Below, piece by piece: positions 5,821 through 8,325 of a stretch of DNA of 8,325 nucleotides; position 1 is the first letter of the stretch, and each line of letters begins with the position of its first letter. Below the pieces are notes generated by a model, which saw nothing but the letters and a program-made list of their open reading frames with translations, had not been told where the DNA came from and did not search any database. The stretch lies in the NCBI GenBank assembly GCA_938029515.1, contig CALJAQ010000147.1:1-8325 (forward strand), given 5' to 3'. A program made the translations under genes and the position numbers. The stretch comes from an uncultured Nitrososphaerales archaeon. Lineage in GTDB: Archaea > Thermoproteota > Nitrososphaeria > Nitrososphaerales > JAAOZN01.

Positions 5821-6690
5821 TTAGGCAACAACTTTGTCAAGCATCATTGCAATAAATATCAGCGCAAGATAGGGGCTAGATAGTTTGAAACCGATCCAAG
5901 CCCGTTCCTTACTTGGCTTAACCACAAGCCAGAAGTTCAGCGCCAACACCACCACATTTAAGGCTGCTACTGTAATCAAGTAGATCAACCCAAATGCGCC
6001 AACATAGTATATGCCAACGCTGAAAGCTACCATAAGTATAGATGTTGAAGCGATACACCTTACAGCAACATTCTCATTTACAACGACTGGTAGCATAGGA
6101 ACCTTAGCCTTAGCATAATCTTCTCTTGCGTAGAGTGCAAGTGTCCAGATGTGCCCTGGAATCCATAGAACAACAAGCGCTGACATAAGCAAAGAAGTTG
6201 AGTCGATTACATTTGCGGCGGCTACATATCCAATGAGAGCAGGTGCGCCTCCGGAGAAGCCTCCTAGAATTATGCTCACAGGGTTCCTTCGCTTTAAGAA
6301 TTTACTGTAGACCAAGATGTTATCTGCAAGCCCGAAGATCATCAGTACAGCTGCTAGAAGGTTAACCAATAACGCTAAGACGACAGATAGTGTAGATAGT
6401 GTCAAACCGTAGTAGAGCGCTTTCTTAGCTGGGTATATCCGGCGTGTAGGCAGTGGGCGAAGCCTTGTCCGATTCATAACCGCATCTATATCCCTATCGA
6501 TATAACAGGTGATGGTATTAGCGCCAGCAGAACCTAGACTCACAGCTGCAAGTGTTAATGTAAGAATGTATGGATCTATAGCTCTACCAGCTGCTACCAC
6601 ATACCCTCCGAGTGATGTGAACACGAGGAGATACCATACGCGGGGTTTAGTCACTTCAAAATACGCTTTGATCTGCTCAAGCCGATTCAA
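5821..6690 (-). CDS. ctaB: Protoheme IX farnesyltransferase (heme o synthase)
   Basis: An integral membrane UbiA-superfamily prenyltransferase that adds a farnesyl group to heme b to make heme o, used by heme-copper oxidases directly or after conversion to heme a. 289 residues, a normal length. FEVTKPRVWYLLVFTSLGG (11-29) opens the first helix. The first Asp-rich motif is in CYIDRDIDAVMNRTRLRPLPT (62-82), with D65 and D69 for prenyl diphosphate/Mg binding. The loop VYSKFLKRRNPVSIILGG (127-144) and the second motif region IPGHIWTLALYAREDYAKAK (177-196), followed by VPMLPVV, are characteristic of CtaB rather than of UbiA or MenA. About eight to nine hydrophobic segments are visible. The start is TTG at 6690, giving MNRLEQIKAYFEVTKPR, which fits family N-termini; a later GTG would cut into the first conserved segment. 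Divergent from moeA. No oxidase genes are in view. Confidence 0.93.
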   Translation of the reverse strand: MNRLEQIKAYFEVTKPRVWYLLVFTSLGGYVVAAGRAIDPYILTLTLAAVSLGSAGANTITCYIDRDIDAVMNRTRLRPLPTRRIYPAKKALYYGLTLSTLSVVLALLVNLLAAVLMIFGLADNILVYSKFLKRRNPVSIILGGFSGGAPALIGYVAAANVIDSTSLLMSALVVLWIPGHIWTLALYAREDYAKAKVPMLPVVVNENVAVRCIASTSILMVAFSVGIYYVGAFGLIYLITVAALNVVVLALNFWLVVKPSKERAWIGFKLSSPYLALIFIAMMLDKVVA

Positions 6691-6715
6691 GCGTAACCAC
6701 TATAATGTAAAGCAC

Positions 6716-6742
6716 CAACAAATCTATAAATATAGTTTGTTG
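6716..6742. promoter_or_regulatory. Symmetric TATA-centred divergent promoter element (ctaB / moeA)
   Basis: An almost perfect palindrome: CAACAAA (6716-6722), T, then CTATA-AA-TATAG (6724-6735), then TTTGTTG (6736-6742). The core reads as a TATA box on both strands, and the A-rich arm lies where the B-recognition element would be on each side. Its centre is about 25 bases before the moeA ATG (leaderless transcript) and about 39 bases before the ctaB TTG (about 13-base leader). It could instead or additionally be a regulator site. A second minus-strand TATA-like TTACATTATA lies at 6710-6701. Confidence 0.5.
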
Positions 6743-6754
6743 AAGCGTTAGTAG

Positions 6755-8002
6755 ATGCAAATAGAGTATACCGACCCAGACGAAGTCTTTAGGGAGATGC
6801 TTGAAGCGCAGCGAGTTAAACCTAAGGTGCGTAATGTCAGCATCGCAGACGCTCTTAACCTTGTTCTAGCTGAGGATATAATTTCCCCCATAGACGTCCC
6901 GGCTTTCAACAGCTCGCATTTAGATGGATACGCCGTCAGATCTTTGGATACAGGGGATGCGACTCCTCAAAAACCAGTAGCGCTTAACATCAAAGGGTCG
7001 ATCGATTTAGGCGAGCTACCTCCAGCAAGCATTCAAAAAGGCGATAGCTACCGTGTTAGAACAGGAAGCTACTTACCAGAAGGATGTGATGCTGTTGTAG
7101 GAAAAGAGGACGTCAGCGTTGTTGGAGACAAAGTTTACGTCGCAAAGCCCGTCAAACCCGGCTCAGAAGTCGTTAGAAAAGGGTCGGATGTAGCGAAGGG
7201 CATGGTTGTGCTTCGAGCTGGTCGTAAGATCAGGGCTCAAGACCTAGGTATACTAAGGCTTCTACGCCTAGACAAAGTAAAGGTTTACAGTAAACCTAGA
7301 GTTGCTGTAGCATCTATAGGCAGCGAGCTTACAGAAAGCATCGAGGAGGCTGAGGAAGGTAAGACCTTGAACACACACGCCTACACCCTGACGGCTTTGA
7401 TAAAGAGCGTTGGAGGTGAGCCTCTCTACCTCGGTATAGTGCCTGACGACCCTAAAGCGATAAGAAGCACGATCCTTGATGGGCTCTCTAAGAGCAGCTT
7501 AGTTCTCACAATAGGAGGCTCATCAGTCGGCGAAGCGGATCTCGTATCAAAGACGCTTCAAACCCTCTCACCAACTATGCATAAACACGGGTTAAAACTC
7601 CACCCAGGCAGAGTTGCAGGATGCTGCGTAGTCAAAGGTAAAGCAGTAATCACACTCCCAGGCTTAATTCAATCAACAATAAACGCCTTCGTCTACCTAG
7701 CTCTACCCCTCATACGCCACCTCTCTGGGCTTGATGCCTCAAGGTGCGAAGCCACAGTAAGAGCCAAGCTCGCTGAAGACCTAATCTTCCACAGGTTCCC
7801 AGACTTCAAGAAGATGACTTGGGTCTCCCTTGAAAAGGATAGAGACGGTCTAATCGCACACCCAATACGTGGAGATTCACCCATGCTCAACGTGCTCGTA
7901 AGGGCTGACGGCTACATCTTAACCGAATCAAACAAAATGATTGTTAAAAAAGACACATCAGTAGATGTGTCTCTTGTACCTGGGTTATCCTCCTTACCGT
8001 AG
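6755..8002 (+). CDS. moeA: Molybdopterin molybdenumtransferase (MoeA family), divergent
   Basis: A cytoplasmic enzyme of the last molybdenum cofactor step, inserting metal into adenylylated molybdopterin. 415 residues, full length for the family. Motifs in order: VPAFNSSHLDGYAVR (48-62) with D57 in the conserved DGYAV; RVRTGSYLPEGCDAVVGKEDV (100-120); GSDVAKGMVVLRAG (143-156); PRVAVASIGSELTE (181-194); GKTLNTHAYTLTALI (202-216) with GIVPDDP (227-233); LTIGGSSVGEADLV (251-264), the molybdopterin-binding domain hallmark; and LHPGRVAGCCVVKGKAVITL (282-301) before PGLIQST. Two usual elements are changed: the KPGKP-type segment is HPGRV, and PGNP is PGLI (302-305). The ATG at 6755 lies about 25 bases from the TATA centre, so the mRNA is probably leaderless. 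Divergent from ctaB. It may be a paralogue with altered specificity (for example for tungsten). Confidence 0.9.
   Translation: MQIEYTDPDEVFREMLEAQRVKPKVRNVSIADALNLVLAEDIISPIDVPAFNSSHLDGYAVRSLDTGDATPQKPVALNIKGSIDLGELPPASIQKGDSYRVRTGSYLPEGCDAVVGKEDVSVVGDKVYVAKPVKPGSEVVRKGSDVAKGMVVLRAGRKIRAQDLGILRLLRLDKVKVYSKPRVAVASIGSELTESIEEAEEGKTLNTHAYTLTALIKSVGGEPLYLGIVPDDPKAIRSTILDGLSKSSLVLTIGGSSVGEADLVSKTLQTLSPTMHKHGLKLHPGRVAGCCVVKGKAVITLPGLIQSTINAFVYLALPLIRHLSGLDASRCEATVRAKLAEDLIFHRFPDFKKMTWVSLEKDRDGLIAHPIRGDSPMLNVLVRADGYILTESNKMIVKKDTSVDVSLVPGLSSLP
7951..7972 (+). other. Perfect inverted repeat near the end of moeA
   Basis: AGACACATC, loop AGTA, GATGTGTCT: a 9-base-pair stem with a 4-base loop, inside the coding region about 28 bases before the stop codon and preceded by an A-run. 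It could fold in the mRNA. It lacks a following T-run, so it is not a standard terminator. Confidence 0.6.
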
Positions 8003-8049
8003 CTTGTATTGTCTCGGAATTAGTATACCCCTTTCTAGGCTTTTTGGGC

Positions 8050-8325
8050 TTGGTATATGTTCCTGACTCCTCACTGTGGCTGCTCCTTTCTTAGGCATTT
8101 TCACATGAAGGCTTGGAAGGAGTTTCTATCAACTTTAGGTTGGCGGTATGTGTCTCTTCACATTGTACCAGTTTATTAAGCCGCTGAACCTGTAGATCTT
8201 CTCTTCTACTTGTGGTGGAGCCTCTCTATCTTCCTGTTTGTCTGTGTGTGCTGAGCCCTCCTAAGATCTGCCTTATCTCATTCTCAATCAGATACTTCGG
8301 CTATGCCTTTCAACTTCTCACCACA
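8050..8325 (-). pseudogene. Broken C-terminus of an integrase-core (rve, IS481-like) transposase
   Basis: On the minus strand from the right edge, one frame gives KLKGIAEVSD, two stops, then DLRRAQHTQTNRKIERLHHK, a stop and KRR (about 8264-8196). The HTQTNRKIERLH stretch matches the HPQTNGKIERF motif with the third catalytic Glu of rve transposases. The second frame continues IYRFSGLINWYNVKRHI, matching the family's WYNxxRPH segment. A third gives NLKLIETPSKPSC, and a further shift gives HVKMPKKG, corresponding to the C-terminal LETPxxAFxRKMPxKG. At least three stops and two or three frameshifts make it non-functional. The N-terminal part lies beyond the window. The stretch 8003-8050, between moeA and this remnant, holds only a short T-run (8041-8045) and no gene. 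Confidence 0.72.

Noticed and set aside
7951..7972. Intrinsic terminator for moeA
   Set aside because: The hairpin lies before the stop codon and has no T-run after it.
8050..8325. IS605-type TnpB remnant, first suggested by an LKGI-like stretch
   Set aside because: The following HTQTNRKIERLH, INWYN and LIETPSK stretches fit the C-terminus of an integrase-core transposase in order, and no CxxC zinc motif of TnpB is seen.
1..8325. CRISPR array, tRNA, rRNA, riboswitch or toxin-antitoxin pair
   Set aside because: Read on both strands: no regularly spaced repeats, no cloverleaf with CCA-side pairing that I could find, and no small paired ORFs with ribosome binding sites.

Overview
This is a gene-dense archaeal chromosome segment, bracketed by two decayed transposases. 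The archaeal call rests on several signs. There is a fused-function phosphoglucose/phosphomannose isomerase of the archaeal type. Several genes have an A+T-rich TATA-like box about 25-40 bases before the start, with little or no leader. TTG starts are frequent and clear bacterial -35/-10 signals are absent. The heme o synthase implies a heme-copper terminal oxidase, so a respiring, probably aerobic or microaerobic archaeon. Thermoproteota is my guess; the sequence does not settle the lineage.

Layout. At the left edge (1-106, minus) is the N-terminus of an unrecognised membrane-anchored protein with its own TATA-like box. Positions about 200-887 (plus) hold a badly decayed DDE transposase of the IS6/IS240-like kind, with stops, frameshifts and lost catalytic positions. 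A GalT/HIT-superfamily protein follows at 988-2004 (plus). It converges on a minus-strand run read from right to left: heme o synthase ctaB (6690-5821), an unrecognised beta/alpha-barrel protein (5752-5060), a sugar-phosphate nucleotidylyltransferase (5002-4298), a two-domain GlmU-like protein (4281-3016) and a PGI/PMI-family isomerase (3029-2001). The last two overlap by 14 bases. Divergent from ctaB is a moeA-family molybdopterin gene (6755-8002, plus). The right edge (about 8050-8325, minus) holds the broken C-terminus of an integrase-core (rve, IS481-like) transposase.

How the genes fit together. The isomerase, both nucleotidylyltransferase-type proteins and the GalT-like protein form a plausible sugar-phosphate activation block: hexose-6-phosphate interconversion, then NDP-sugar formation, perhaps with N-acetylation, for surface polysaccharide or protein glycosylation. 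ctaB and moeA supply cofactors (heme o, molybdenum cofactor) and share a short divergent promoter region.

Most unusual points. The GalT-like protein lacks the HxHxQ nucleophile motif in its first half but keeps an HWHxE motif in its second. A near-palindromic element sits between ctaB and moeA. All four upstream minus-strand genes start with TTG. One CTAG serves as the stop for two convergent genes. I saw no CRISPR array, tRNA, rRNA or recognisable defence system.
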